In this document: positions 23,441-35,300 of the stretch, piece by piece
How the letters are laid out: each line of letters starts with the position of its first letter
How positions within the stretch are numbered: position 1 is the stretch's first letter
DNA from: Closterium sp. NIES-65
Lineage: Eukaryota; Streptophyta; Zygnematophyceae; Desmidiales; Closteriaceae
DNA length: 64,000 bases
Assembly (NCBI GenBank): GCA_948144175.1
Contig: CANXME010002127.1
Span: 2,852,001-2,916,000 of the forward strand
Direction: 5' to 3'
The notes under the pieces: generated by a model
Database searches by the model: none
The model's input: only the letters and a program-made list of their open reading frames with translations
What the model was told of the DNA's origin: nothing
Program-made: the position numbers and the translations under genes

Positions 23441-23534
23441 AGCGCGAGGGCTGAAGGACGGCGCGCGCAGCACAGCACGTCACAAGGCAGGGCAGGACAA
23501 CACACGTGGTAGCGCAGTAACCGCAACGATAGGT

Positions 23535-23566
23535 GGGCCCGAAAAAAAAAAACGGTCCTACGGACC
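23535..23566 (-). promoter_or_regulatory. Post-PBS hairpin and GGGCCC block, element C
   Basis: On the minus strand GGTCC (23566-23562) pairs with GGACC (23558-23554) around a 3-base loop. A T-run and GGGCCCACC (palindrome at 23535-23540) follow. Confidence 0.7.
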
Positions 23567-23582
23567 TAGTGCTCTTATACCA

Positions 23583-23713
23583 TGTCAAAGTCAAGTAGCA
23601 GGAATGAATGCATTGAGTAGCATGAGGAGTACAAGTGGGAAACCCTAAAGTGTTGTACCCCATATGAGCTACCCCACTACAGCCTACACAGACTATAGCA
23701 TATAAGTTTGACA
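23583..23713 (-). repeat. C 5' LTR
   Basis: 131 bp; differs from the 3' LTR at only a few positions (for example agcagcaggaa versus agtagcaggaa). The same LTR type starts element H at 56521. Confidence 0.95.
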
Positions 23714-23718
23714 CTACC

Positions 23719-24905
23719 GCCCTATTACGCTACTGAACATCAGCTACAAAGTACTGGCGCGGGTCTTGGCGAGCAGGATTAAGAAGGTCCTTCACAAGGT
23801 GATCTCACGTGAGCAGCTTGGCTTCATCCCGGGAAGGCGAATATCGGACGCGGTGGGGCTGGTCGCTGGCATCATTGATGCGGCCAAGAATGGGAAGGAG
23901 GACTGGTTCATGTTGCTTGTTGACTTCAAAAAAGCGTTCGACTCGGTGTCCCGGGACTTCATTTTCGAGGTGATGGAGAAAATGGGGTTACCGGCCCGAT
24001 ACGTTGGCTGGGTGAATGGCTTGCAAACAAACACGGGAATGAGTCTGTTAATCAACGGCTGGCTGGGTGATGCGGTAGAAGTGGTCTCGGGGGTGAGGCA
24101 AAATTGCCCTTTAGCACCTTACCTCTTCCTCGGTGCGGTGGAACCATTGTCGCAGAAGGTGATGAAGCGGAAAATAGGGATCTCCCTCACCAGTTGTGTC
24201 GGACAGAGGTTGGCCTACATCGTCTATGCGGATGACACAACCTTCCTGCTGCAGGGGAAACAGCAAATCAGCAGAGCGGAGGAGGTGTTAGGGGAGTTCA
24301 AGAGCATCTCTGGCCTTGAGACGAATAAGGAGAAATCAATGGTGATGCCATTGGGTCCTAACCTTGGAAAGAAGACTTGGCGCTCTGACGGGTTCTGTTG
24401 GGCTGGCGCAGACGAAGCGGAGAGACTCCTCGGGGTATGGATCACGCTGAGTGGGAGCTGTCAGCCGACGTGGGATAAGGCGCTGCAGAAAGTTGCAGGG
24501 AAGATGTTGCTGTGGCAGCCGCAATACCTCCCAATTAAGGCTCAAACGGCTGTGATGGACGGTTACATATTGCTGATCGCGTGGTCCCAAGCTCAGGTCT
24601 ACCCGCTGCCTGCGCAAACCTGGGGGGTGATCACTAAAATGACACACAACTTCATGTCAGCCAACAAGGTCACGTCAGAAAAGTGTTTTCACCTCTGGAG
24701 CAAGGAGCTCTTGTTCACACCGGTACTGGAAGGTGGAGTGGGAGCAAAGAATCTGGAAGTGATGCTTGCCTGCCTAACTGCCAGGAGGATCGGGTTGATA
24801 CTTACAGAGATGGATCAGTTAAAGCGGGACCTAATGCGCCAGGCAGCTGACCTATCACGGGGACTGAAGACGTTCATGGCGCATGAAAAGATATTGAAAT
24901 CTTGA
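23719..24905 (+). pseudogene. LINE reverse transcriptase, catalytic part
   Basis: Continues the interrupted frame: PITLLNISYKVLARVLASR, then GFIPGRRISDAV, the metal-binding VDFKKAFDSVS (about 23920-23955), the SGVRQNCPLAPYLF block (normally QGCPLSP; QNCPLAP here), and the catalytic YADD at about 24224-24235. The palm and thumb follow to a TGA at 24903-24905. The frame is open for 379 residues, so this part is far better preserved than the endonuclease. Confidence 0.92.
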
Positions 24906-25698
24906 GAGGGGAAAAGTCAGCGATGGAAGCTGGCATGCGCGAATTTCATGCGTTCCCCGCTGGCGGAGTCTACGGAAGAACGCGAGACGAAGGAGCTGAT
25001 GCTGGAAAGGATTACGTTCAACAGACACATCCTCCTGAAGGGTGCCACGCCGGTGGGGGGGCAAAAAGCAGCGAAGCGGCTTCTTTATGTTAGGCTAGGT
25101 GATTGTTGGGAGAGACGCGGAAGGGAATGGGGTGCTAAAAAGCCTTGAAACCCTAGAGAGAGAGCTGCGGGGAAAAGATTCAGCAAACCTTGCGCTCAAA
25201 GCTTTTGCAGCAGCGCCAAAATCATGAAGGAAACAGCTTCTCTCTGCCGAGCTTCCGAACGTGGGGTTTGCAGAGGAGTTTGAGGTGGGAAGAAGAGGTC
25301 CTCTGCAGCTCCGGGCAAAATTAATGGTGGAGGGGAAAGCACTACCGCTGCGGTCGCTCAAGAAACACTGGAAACATGGCAACAGTGGGAAGTCTAGGCG
25401 GGAGCAGTGGGCGAGCTGGTGGGGTGGCAGCATTGATTGGAAGCAGGTGGTACAAATTCGTGAATCACTTGTTACCCCGAGGTGACCGAGAGATGTGTTG
25501 CTACGCATCCACTGCCTCAATCTGCAAGTCGGGGAGAGACTAGAGTTTCTCAGCAGCAAACCAATCTGCCCTCACTATGGTGGATTTGAAACTTTAGAAC
25601 ACTGCCTCTTGGAGTGCCCAAAGACTCCGGGGGTGGTTTCGGTGGTTAAGAAAGCTTTGAGGATGATCAACCCAGCCTGGAAACGGGACACGCTCGGT
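24903..25698 (+). pseudogene. LINE C-terminal region with zf-RVT-like finger
   Basis: Frame-shifted continuation. At 25495-25650 it reads LLRIHCLNLQVGERLEFL then ICPHYGGFETLEHCLLEC, a CxxY...HxxxC version of the zf-RVT finger found after plant LINE RTs (second cysteine changed to tyrosine). A stop lies just before at 25483. The frame then runs into sequence shared with the X element gag region (ggtgatgaggtc, 25698 and 31736), marking the junction. Confidence 0.7.
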
Positions 25699-25744
25699 GA
25701 TGAGGTCCCGTTGACCTTGCAGCGGTGTGATGGTGATCCTGTCC

Positions 25745-26194
25745 GGTGAAAACTTGAATTAGTCATACGCCGGTGCGATCCTGCCTACCGTTACATGCGT
25801 CGTTGCCAAGAGCCCTCCACCGCTTCGTAGAGTAGAGCGACGTCGACCATCGACTTCGACCCGCGAGCTGCCTGCGGCTGCCGTCGACAGCTGCACTTGC
25901 GTCTGACTCCAGTCGACGTCGCCATCGACCTTAATCACCCCTCTTCTTCGTGCCATCCCTGCAGCTGACTCGTGCACCACCGTCGACCTCATCATCGATG
26001 CCATTTTCGTTTCGTATCGGTCGAGGAGATGCAGGACGAGAAGGGTTCTCCGTCGCCCACTGCGCTTGGATGCCAAAATTGACAATCGCCAAGGGGACCT
26101 TTCCGTACTCACCATTCTCAATGCGTTTCCGCGCATTAGCCAAACGTGCCTCCAAGGTGTCCGTTATGCCCGCTTCTACAACAGGGTTGACCAT
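25745..26194 (-). pseudogene. Truncated X gag downstream of X2
   Basis: Starts MVNPVVEAGITDTLEARL at 26194 and runs on through overlapping frames to LRSGGGLLATTHVTVG (near 25790). The same peptides occur in the main X copy (start at 45971 MVDPVANVGVADTLEARL; LRSGGGFSATMHVTAG near 31840). It is cut off where LINE sequence begins. Confidence 0.75.
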
Positions 26195-26294
26195 GGCGAC
26201 TAACGTGGCTGCCGGCCTACGAACGACTTAGTAGGTGCAAAAGTTGACTCGTATCTAAAGGTAACATGCGGGGCCGTCCACGCTCACCGCACCA

Positions 26295-27410
26295 TGCGGA
26301 GAGTCACTTTACAATTGTCGTGAGCTAGACTACGGGGTGTTGGCACGATCTCTAGGAGTGATCGTAGCTTTGCGTAGTTCCTTAGCACTTGCACATTCAC
26401 GGAGAAATTGGCAAGAGTTTCCACTCGGCAAAGATTGCATCACAGAATGATTGGATTGACAAAGACAACAACATCACTACATCGGGCACCTAGCAACTTA
26501 GCAGCCAGCCTGGTCGACCGCCAGCACTACATGGTCGACCGCCTGTCAGCGTTGCGTAGAGGAGTCACACCAGCACTGCAGAAAGGCTACCTGCCAATGC
26601 AGTAGGTCGACGGCGTGCTAACGCTGTAGTACAACGACTGTCCAGCGTTACACACGTAGAAGAAAGTAGAGCATACGTAGGCATATGCGCACAAGCGATT
26701 GGCCTGACTTGCATCATTGTGCATCCGTCGGCTGTTGTCTGTGCCTGACGAGCCACATTGACTTTGGGATACCAACCCGATGTCGCCTTCGTCACTGCGA
26801 CCTCGACAACGTTCGCGTGCCTTCGCAGAACCTCGTCACCCAGGTGACTTGGTCGACCCAAATACCACCAGGTCAACGTCGACTTCCTCGGGGAAAGTCA
26901 ACTGAAAGTTGTATGTGCTCATCTACCACCTAGTGCTCTGGTCGACGACTCCCTTGTCGACCATAGCTCCCGTCGAGCAAAACCCTGGTCGACGGACCCC
27001 TCCGTCGACAGCACTGTCGGCTGCTGTCGCCAAGCTCCCCTCGTCGACCGCCGCTCACATGTCAGGTCGACGGACTGCTCAGTCGACCTCCTAGTCAAAC
27101 TGCTTCTCCCGGTTGACGGCCTGCCCGTCAACCAGCTTGGTCAGCTGCAGTCGTCAAGCACCCCTGGTTGACGGCTTCAGCCCTACGACTGAGATGTGCA
27201 GGTCGACGACCACCTCTTCGACCTGCCCAGCAGAAGAAAGTCGTCGAGCACTGCTGGTCGACGGCAACACCACAGCGGTCCCCTGCAGCTCGACGAAGCC
27301 CGTCGAGCAGCTCTCCCACTGTGAACGGTCGGCTGCCTCTCTTGTACATCCGACCAAGTCGTCGGCGTTGCCCAAGCGAGGGCGGTGCCAACACTCCACT
27401 CCCATTAACA
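26295..27410 (-). repeat. X2 LTR
   Basis: 1116 bp, TGTTAATGGG to TCCGCA on the minus strand, rich in GTCGAC palindromes. It is preceded by a purine tract and followed by a primer-binding site and gag. Confidence 0.88.
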
Positions 27411-27541
27411 CTCCCCTGCCGCGATCACGCTTGGACCTCCAGCCCACACGGCAGTACTCCACGAAGAAACTCGTCCTCAGCGTGCACCCCACACACAACA
27501 CGCCATCACCGCACCAGCCATGCAGAAGGGCACGACACCTA

Positions 27542-30500
27542 CTACTGCACATCATTGTCGCCGTCGCCGACGTCGGCCAGGCAAACTTGGTCGATGGTGA
27601 CAGAGCACCGGTTGAAAGCCGGAAAATGTAGCGCCTTCGTCAAGAAGTCAGCCGGCTGCTCGGTGGTCGGGATATACTTCAGCACGAACTTCCCGCACCT
27701 CACCATGTGCTGCAGCCATGCATAGCGTCGCTCCATTTGCTGGAGGTTGCCAGTCAGCCCCAAGCCCTATGCGACCGTAATTGCCGACTTGTTGTCCACA
27801 CGGAGGACGGCCGGCCTCGCAGCGTCGAGCAGCTTAAACTCTACAAGGAGGCAGAGTCAACGCCCCTCCTTGCCGGCGTCCGTAGCCGCGACGTACTCCG
27901 ACTCGGTCGATGAAAGCGTCGCGCACTTGATGCGCTGGCTCGCCCAGGAGACCGCGTCCCCTCCAAAGACGAACACGTAGCCGACCGTGCTCGTCCGTTT
28001 CTGCTTGTTGCCCGTGTCGCCGGCGTCCACATAGCCGATCAACTCCAGCGACTCTGATCCAGCGCCAAACTTCGAAGCGGTGTCACGGGTGTCGGCGAGG
28101 TAGGCGAGGCAACGGTTGACCTCACGCCAATGCCGGTCACTTCTCACAGTGAGGCCGCTCCCTGCTCTTGCTGCAGGCGAACGCGATGTCCAGCCTCGTC
28201 GTCGTCGCCGCGAACTGCAGCGAGCCAGCTTTCTGCCGGTAATCCTCCTTCTCGCACTCCTGGGCCTCCTCGTCATTGAATGTCAGCTCAGCGTAGGCGT
28301 TGACCGAGACTGGCGTCTTCGGGACTCGACCGCCCTGCTCCTCGTCAATGAAATGCCTTTGCAGCTTGTCGGTGTAGTTCTGCTGGTGCAGCCACAACTT
28401 CCTCACTGGCCTGTCGCGCACGATCTCCAGCCCGAGGTACTTGACGACATGCGAGATCTCACGCAGCTCAAAAGCGGCCTCCAGCAGCTCCTTCAGCATC
28501 GCGGTGCTGCTGCTGGCGGTGACCAGGTCGTCAACGTAGACCAACACCCAGCAGGTCACTCTGTTGTCGCCGGCCTTGAAGTAGAGCGCCGTGTCAACCT
28601 GCCTCTTCTTCCGGCTAGCGCCCAGCAGCACACTGTCTAGAGCTCTGTACCAAAGCAGCGGCAACTGCTTCAACCCATAGAGGCTCTTCAGCAGCTTACA
28701 CACCCGGCCGGTCCCATCGTCGAAGTAGTTCGCCTGGTACATGTACAACACCTAGTCGAGCTTGCTCTGCAGGAAGGCGTTCTTCATGTCGAGCTGCATC
28801 AGGTTGAGGTCGAGGACGGCGTCGATGCTGAGGAAGATCCTCAGCGTAACGTAGCTGCTCACTAGCGAGTACGTCTCTTCGTAGTCAATGCCATATACCT
28901 GCATGAAGCCCTTCACAACCAACCTCGCCTTCTCGCGCTCGACGGTGTCGTCGATGCGGTACTTGGTCGTCAGCACCTACCGGTTCTTCATTATGTTCAC
29001 CCTGCGTGGCGTTCGACCAGCTCCCAAGTGCCCATGCCGATGAGGCTGCAGACTTCTTCTTTATAGAGGCCATCACCGCCTCGCCCTTCCAGCTCGCTAG
29101 CGCCTCCTTCACCGTCATCGTGGCGATGTCCTAGCGGTGTTCGGGGTCGGCATGCACGTCGGGGTCGAGCTCCGGTAGATCTTCATCCTCCTTAGCATCG
29201 TCGTATAACAGGTCGTCGTCAACCTCGTCGTACACCATGGTGAAGGCAGCTTGAGGTAGGCAGGCGTGGAAGCTCAGCCGCTCACGTGGCCGTCGAGCTC
29301 GATCTGTGCGTCACAGCTCAGGCTTCGTGATCGGCACCTCCACCACGTCGCTATCGGTGGACTCCTCACTCGCCGACTGCTCCCCTTCCTCGTCGACGTC
29401 TTCGTCATCGGCCAGCTGCTTTGACCCTTCGACCGCCTGCTTCCCTCCTACTGACTTCGACAGCTCCCCTATCGGCCGCCCCGGTTGCTACTCTTCTGTC
29501 GATTGCACTCCTGATGTTGCCTCCTGTTCGACCGGCTACCCTGTCTGCTGCTCCCCTGTCTTCGACAGCTTCCCGTCCTGGTCGGCGAGCTTGATGCCTT
29601 GTCGACCGCCGGCGATGCCACTGGCCGGCGCCACAAGCGATGCCTCAAGGCTCCCCTCATCGCCGGTGGCCGACACAGACGTCGACTCAGGCCGATCTGC
29701 GACGGGGAAGGGAGGAGCAAAAACAGGGGGGGGTGACACACCCAGGTGAAGCCCCCAACGAGCCTTCGGCGACCGGCGATGTCTGTGATCTCCCGCTCAA
29801 CCATGCCGCTCTGCTGCGGAGTGTAGGGGCACGTCAAGTGGTGGACCATGCCCTTCCCGTTGACAAAGTCGGTGAACGCCTTTCCTGAGGAAATCCCCTC
29901 CTCGGTCTGAGCGGGGCATCAGCATCGTCTTCTTCGTTTGCCGCTCTACCAGCACCAGCCACTGTTGGAACTCCCGCGGCACATCGCTCTTCTTAGCGAC
30001 CGGCATTGCCCACACGAAACGAGTGTGGCGACCCTTCAGTAGCAGGGAGTACAAGCTGCCATCCTTGGCAGCCACCCGAAATGGCCCGCACAAGTCAATG
30101 TGCACGACTGCCAGGGCCTCCTCGGCGTCCGAGGCCTTGTCGGGAAGGTTTGTCGTGCCAGCTTTCCTCCGACGTGCGAGGCACACGACAGTCTGATTTG
30201 GTCGACGGCATGATGTCGAGCCAACTAGCAACCTTATGTTTTCGTCGAGCGCTTGATCGTGTCGACGTCGACGTGCACGAGCCTCGCACTCAAACGGTCA
30301 GGGGTCGACTTCGTCGCCGAGACAATCGTCTGCAGAGCCACCACCTTTGTTGTCGGCAACCGCGTTGAGTATGGCCAAAGGTCGTTGCAGAGGACTTGTC
30401 CAGTGTAGTGTGCTCGACCGAGCACCTCCCCGGTCGCGGCGATGAGCAGCATCTCGTCGCCGATGCCCTGCAGCTGCACTCTGCTCTCCTTCAGTTGGCC

Positions 30501-30900
30501 AGTTGACAGCAGATTTGCCTGTACCTTTGGAACGTAGAGCACATCAGGGATGAGGATCTGCTTCCCAGCCTCCCTTTGCAGAGCGACAGTTCCACGACCC
30601 TCGACAGGCTGCAAAGCTCCATTGAAACCGTGCACGTGCTTCACACCGCCGCTCGGCACCATGTCGATGAAGACCGCCATCGTCCCCATCAGGTGGTGGG
30701 AGCACCCGCTATTGAGCAGCATCGCCATCAGGTTGTCCTGCATAGCTGCCGCCACTGCCTGGAAGTCCTCGCCAGCCCCCAGCGCCAGCGAGACTGTCGG
30801 CTCCACCACGCCGGCCATCGAGCACGACGCCTTCCCGTCGCCTCGACCCTTGCCGATGGGGTTGTCGACGTCCTTCGTCGACGATGTCGTCCTTGACGTC
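27542..30900 (-). pseudogene. X element Pol: protease, integrase, RT, RNase H, degenerate
   Basis: Protease LLNSGCSHHLMG near 30710 has Asn in place of the catalytic Asp. Integrase remnants VHIDLCGPFRV (30090) and SDRGGDF (29900) are followed by a Pro/Ser-rich linker. RT is in two pieces: EKARLVVKGFMQVYG to MKNAFLQSKLD (28945-28752) and VCKLLKSLYGLKQ to YVDDLVTASSST (28710-28500). RNase H has IGYVDAGDTGNKQKR (28040) and SSTESEYVAATDAGKEG (27890), and the end reads PTTEQPADFLTKAL (27640). Several frameshifts and stops. Confidence 0.82.
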
Positions 30901-30979
30901 CGCTTCTCCTTCCGCGGCTTTGCATCTCAACGTGGGCGACGGCTGGTCGATCAACCGCGGCCTCCCTTGGTGTCGTCCT

Positions 30980-31990
30980 CGCCGCGGTCGGGGCACTCGT
31001 AGGAAAGGTGGTCGGGGTCGTGGCAGATCCAGCACTCCAGCCATCGACCACCATCTCCACGGTCCTTGCCCCGCGTCGACCTCGTCTCATCGACGCCTTC
31101 GTCGACCGCCCACCTCCGCTACCACCTCCGCCCGGCTTCCCGCGCTGCTCCTGCTAACGATTCGGCTTCGTCGGTGCAGCATAGATTGCCTGCGGAAGGA
31201 GCTCCATGGGCTGTTCTGCCTCCTGCATTGCCTCATCTTGGAGGATGTAGGTGGTGAGAGAGTCCTCCTCGAGAGACTCACGTGTGCAGGGCGTCATCGT
31301 CATCCTCTTCATGAGGTCATAGCTGTGCGGTAGTCCCTTGAGGACGTGGCTGATGTAAGACGCCGTAGAGTATTCAGCGCCCCGCATCTCAGCCAAGATC
31401 CGTCGAGCATGTTTGATGTAGTCCGTCGCCAACTCCTGCTCGCCCATTCGAATGTGAGTCATCTTCTCCTCCAGCTGTGTGATGTACAAGTCGTCCTTCA
31501 CCTGGTACGTCGACAGGATGAAGTGCCATGCCTGGTGACTAGCATCGAGTCGCTCTCGACAGCTCCTAAGCGCTAGCTGCACCACCGGCGAGCAGCACCT
31601 CGAGATGACCATGAAGGTGAGCAACAAAGCCGCACGAAACTCCCCGCGCAGCTCGACATCGTCCACAGGTGGAATTGTCACGGTAAGCCCTTCAGCCTGG
31701 CGACCTCCAACTGAGGTTCTATCAAGTCCCTCCAGGTGATGAGGTCTCGTCGACCTTGCAGCGGTGCGATGATGATTCGGTCCGGCGAAAACTTAAAGTA
31801 GCCATGTGCCGGTACAATCTCGCCCGCCGTCACGTGCATCGTTGCCGAGAACCCTCCACCGCTTCGTAGAGGAGGTCGATGTCGACCATCAACGTCAGCA
31901 CGCGAGCTGCCTGCAGCCACCGTCGATCGCTGCACGCGCCGGGTTCCTGTCGACACCACCGTCGACCTTGATCACCCCTCTTTGCCTCGT
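30980..31990 (-). pseudogene. X element Gag (UBN2-type) with CCHC knuckle
   Basis: A copia Gag: N-terminal part PDRIIIAPLQGRRDLITWRDLIEPQL (31800-31690), then in a shifted frame SCRERLDASHQAWHFILSTYQVKDDLY and LATDYIKHARRILAEM, typical UBN2 features (31680-31154). A classical CX2CX4HX4C knuckle, CWICHDPDHLSYEC, lies at about 31030-30987. Gag forms the virus-like particle and binds RNA. At least two frameshifts are present. Confidence 0.8.
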
Positions 31991-31995
31991 CCCTT

Positions 31996-32126
31996 TGAGA
32001 AAACTGAAACGAAAATGATTGAACTATGAAAGAATTGGGTACAAGTACTAACCCTAATTGGGTTGTACCCCATATGGGCTACCCCACTACAACCTACACA
32101 AAAGCATAAGCTATAATGTTCTGACA
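31996..32126 (-). repeat. D 3' LTR
   Basis: 131 bp, four differences from the 5' copy. Confidence 0.93.
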
Positions 32127-32336
32127 CACCCCCATAGGCAAAGTGGGGGAGAACAAGGGGTCACAAGACCAGTCAAGCAAAGCAAAGCAAAGCAAGCTCA
32201 GGGTGGATCACAACGTCACCACACATTCCGAGCACAAGTTCAAGGCCACAAGGCCAGTTCACATGAAGGAGTACATATATATATAAGGCTAGACAAGCAA
32301 GAGCAGGTATATATATATGTAACAGTACAACCAAGG

Positions 32337-35300
32337 TCAAGAGGTGAGCAAGTGAGGCAAGACAGAGACAAGACCCTGCTGAGTGCAGAAGCGCTGATGA
32401 TCACAAGGCGGAAGTGCCTTGGTGAAAACATCAGCAGTGTTGGCCTCAAAGGCCACGTACGCAAGCCGCAACTGTCCACGCTGCTGTAGCTCACGAGCAA
32501 GGAAGTAGCGGAGAGCAATGTGCCTTGTTCTATGCTCCAGTCGCTGCTCTCGACACAAGGCCAGCATGGCCTTGTTGTCTACATACAGCACTTGAGGAGA
32601 ACGAGGCGGCTCTTCGAGGTCAGTCAGCAAGTAGGTGAGCCAGCGAAGCTCCTTTGCAGCCATGGCCCCAGCGTAGATCTCAACCTCACAACTGGAGCCG
32701 AGAACAGAAGATGAGCGAGTAGCCCGCCAAGAAACAGAGCCGGAACCAAGGCTGAAGGTGTAACCCTGTGACGACCGCTGCGTAGCGTGGTTGTCAGCCC
32801 AAGAAGCATCTGCGTGCCCAGTGAGAACCACTGGATTCTGCCCTCCAAGCACAAGCCCCATGCCCGACGTACTGCACAAGTAGCGCAACACCCTCTTCGC
32901 TGCAGCCATGTGCTCCGGTCTGTGTCTCCCAGGAGCAACATAGCATGCGAGAATGCTAAGAGGGTATGCAAGGTCAGGTCGTGTGCAGGTCATCAGGTAC
33001 ATGAGGCAGCCAACAATCTCTGGGTACAGGCCACTCGACTCTACGGACTCATCCGAAGGCAGAGCTGAGAGTGAGTGGCGAGTAGGCAGAGGAGTGGCCT
33101 GAGGCGAGGAGTACGTGAAGCCGAAGCGCTGAAGGACCTGCTGCACCATGTGTGACTGAGTCAGGGTAATGGTGTGGCGTGCTCTGTCCCGAGTGATCTG
33201 CAAGACAAGGTATCCGCGCAGTTCACCCAGGTCAGTGCACGTGTGTCTCTTCTGTACCTCGGACTTCACGTGGGCGAGTCCAGCAGTGTCAGCTGTGGCA
33301 AAGACCAAGTCGTCAACGTACACGAGGATGTAGAACGGCGGCAAAGAAGTGTCGGTGCGCAGAAACAGCGACGGGTCGGGAGTAGAGGGAGCAAACCCAA
33401 GAGCCGCAAGTGTAGTCCTCAGTGTGTCGTGCCACTCACGCGGTGCCTGGCGGAGACCGTAGACTGGCCCCCAGAGGCTCCACTGGGTGCCAGGAGGAAA
33501 AGTCCCAGTGAAGCCAAGTGGGCGGCGCAGCCAGATCTCCTCGTGCAGGCTGCCCTGCAAGAAAGCAGTGCTGAAGTCAAGAGAGTGTAGCTCGTAGTCA
33601 CGGTGAGCAGCTACGTGCAGCAGTACCCGAAGAGTGGTCATCTTCGGGGTGGGAGAGAAGGTCTGAAAGTAGTCAACTCCCTGCCGCTGACTGAAGCCAC
33701 GAGCCACGTAACGCGCCTTGAAGACAGGCGGAGAACCCGGCGGCCGCTTCACCCTGAAAATCCACATGCCACTGACGATGTTCGCCTCAGGAGGGGGAAC
33801 GGCATCAACGTAGGTGCCTGTGGACTTCCAGGAAGCCATCTCTACGTCCATAGCTGCCTGCCACTGAGAGGAGTAGGGACCCTCTATCGCCTCTGCGTAA
33901 GAGCGCGAAGTCGGGATGTCAAGTGCATCCGGGTCTCCCTCAGGGGTAAGCAGTACGGACACGAGATGAGGTGAAGCAGCGGCCAAGCACTGGTACTCCT
34001 CTTGCCTGTCCTCAAGGACGTCCGTGCCAAGGGCACACTCACCCCCGACGGACGGAGGACAGACAGACTCAGACTCAGCAACAAGACTAGCAGCGTAGTC
34101 TAGACGACAGCGAGCAGCAAAGTCGACGAGCTCAGCAACTAGGGCAGACGCAGCAGTGGACTCAAAGGAAGGGTCAGTGACAACAGTAGCAAGGAGACGC
34201 GTGACAGTAGGACTAGCAGCATGAAGAGAGTCTGACTCCGGGTCGGCAAGAGCAGGAAGAGAAGACTCAGGAGGAGAAGGTAAAGGGGCACGCAAAGGAG
34301 CAGTGGACGGACCTAGAGACATCCGGTGCGTGCCAGGGACCGGAGGAGGACGCTGATGCGAACCGCGACCACTAGTGCGAGCAGCACGGACAGGCGACGC
34401 AGGGCGAGATGCAGGCTCACGACGCTCAGCATGACCTCCAGTAGGACCAGTGTAGGGAGACGGAGCAGGCAGTGGGGAGACCACTGTAACCGTAACTGTG
34501 ACAGGACAGGCTGTGGACACTCTAAGGGAGGAGGAGGACCAACAGAAGGCGGGAGACCAAGAACCTGCTGAAGGAGCGGAACGAAGTACGGTCGAGGCCG
34601 CGCGGCGACTCCAGACACAGCAGGGACAGCACCAGTACCCCCAGCAGCAGCACCATCACCAGCAGCACCTCCAGCTCCAGTACCTCCAGCAGCACCAGTA
34701 GCACCCTCAGCAGGACCGCCTCCAGGACCGACAGCAGTAGCCTCCGCGCCAACACCCGAAGCAGCTCCCGCTCCAAAAGTACCCGCAGGCCCAGCAGCTC
34801 CAATACTCCCAGTACGAGCACCTCCGGGACCCGCGGCACCAGCACTCTCAGCAGAAGCAAAACCTCCAGTACCCGCAGCACCTCCAGCTCCAGCAGCTCG
34901 CCTCCAGCGCCGGGCAAACCACTCACGCAGCTCTTGTGGAGAGAGTGGCTCCCGGCGAGACGAAGCACCCGGAGAACCGCCAGGCTCAGCACCCCCAGGC
35001 GTAGCATCCACACGCTCAGCACCCCCAGAGTCAGCACCCCCAGAGTCAGCACCCTCAGCAGCACCAGAGTCACCAGCGACCTCGACAGGCTCGACAGCGT
35101 CTACGTGGGACACACCTGAAGGGGCAGGACCCTGAGGGGGGAGGGGGTCTACCGGGGGGGGACCTGACACAAGGAAGAGCGGTGGCGGGGGGAGGGACGG
35201 AGTGCAGTAGGGGAAGAGACAGTAGTAGGGGACCGACTCGTCGAACGTGACGTCCTGGGAGGACAGAATACGGCGAGAGGTGGGGTGGTAGAACTGCCAC

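Larger units (their letters stand above)
16827..23713 (-). mobile_element. C: Ty1/copia element inserted in the LINE RT
   Basis: LTRs at 16827-16957 (3') and 23583-23713 (5'), 131 bp each, are flanked by the perfect 5-bp duplication CTACC (16822-16826 and 23714-23718). The primer-binding site (TGGTATAAGAGCAC on the minus strand) lies beside the 5' LTR, and a CCTATGGGGGTG purine tract lies beside the 3' LTR. Minus-strand order: leader with GC repeats (about 22560-23560), Gag C-terminus (about 22020-22500), protease, integrase, linker, RT, RNase H. The N-terminal capsid-like part of Gag is missing. A MITE interrupts integrase at 20378-20714. Confidence 0.95.
13342..25698 (+). mobile_element. 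Non-LTR retrotransposon (LINE), split by copia C
   Basis: Order on the plus strand: ORF1-like sequence (open frame 13921-14763), apurinic-type endonuclease (NVNGLGDF near 15300, ILGDLNTIGN near 15700, SDHGF near 15955), RT (15960-16826 and 23719-24900) and a C-terminal zinc-finger region (25495-25650). Removing copia C and one copy of its CTACC duplication restores the RT frame across 16826/23719. The left boundary is uncertain, and no poly(A) tail is seen at the right edge, where homology to the X element begins near 25698. Confidence 0.85.

Noticed and set aside
27128..27631. Overlapping small open frames across the X LTRs (also 11732-12316 and 46306-47301)
   Set aside because: They lie inside LTRs, are not conserved in frame between X1, X2 and X3, and reflect the GTCGAC-rich repeats.
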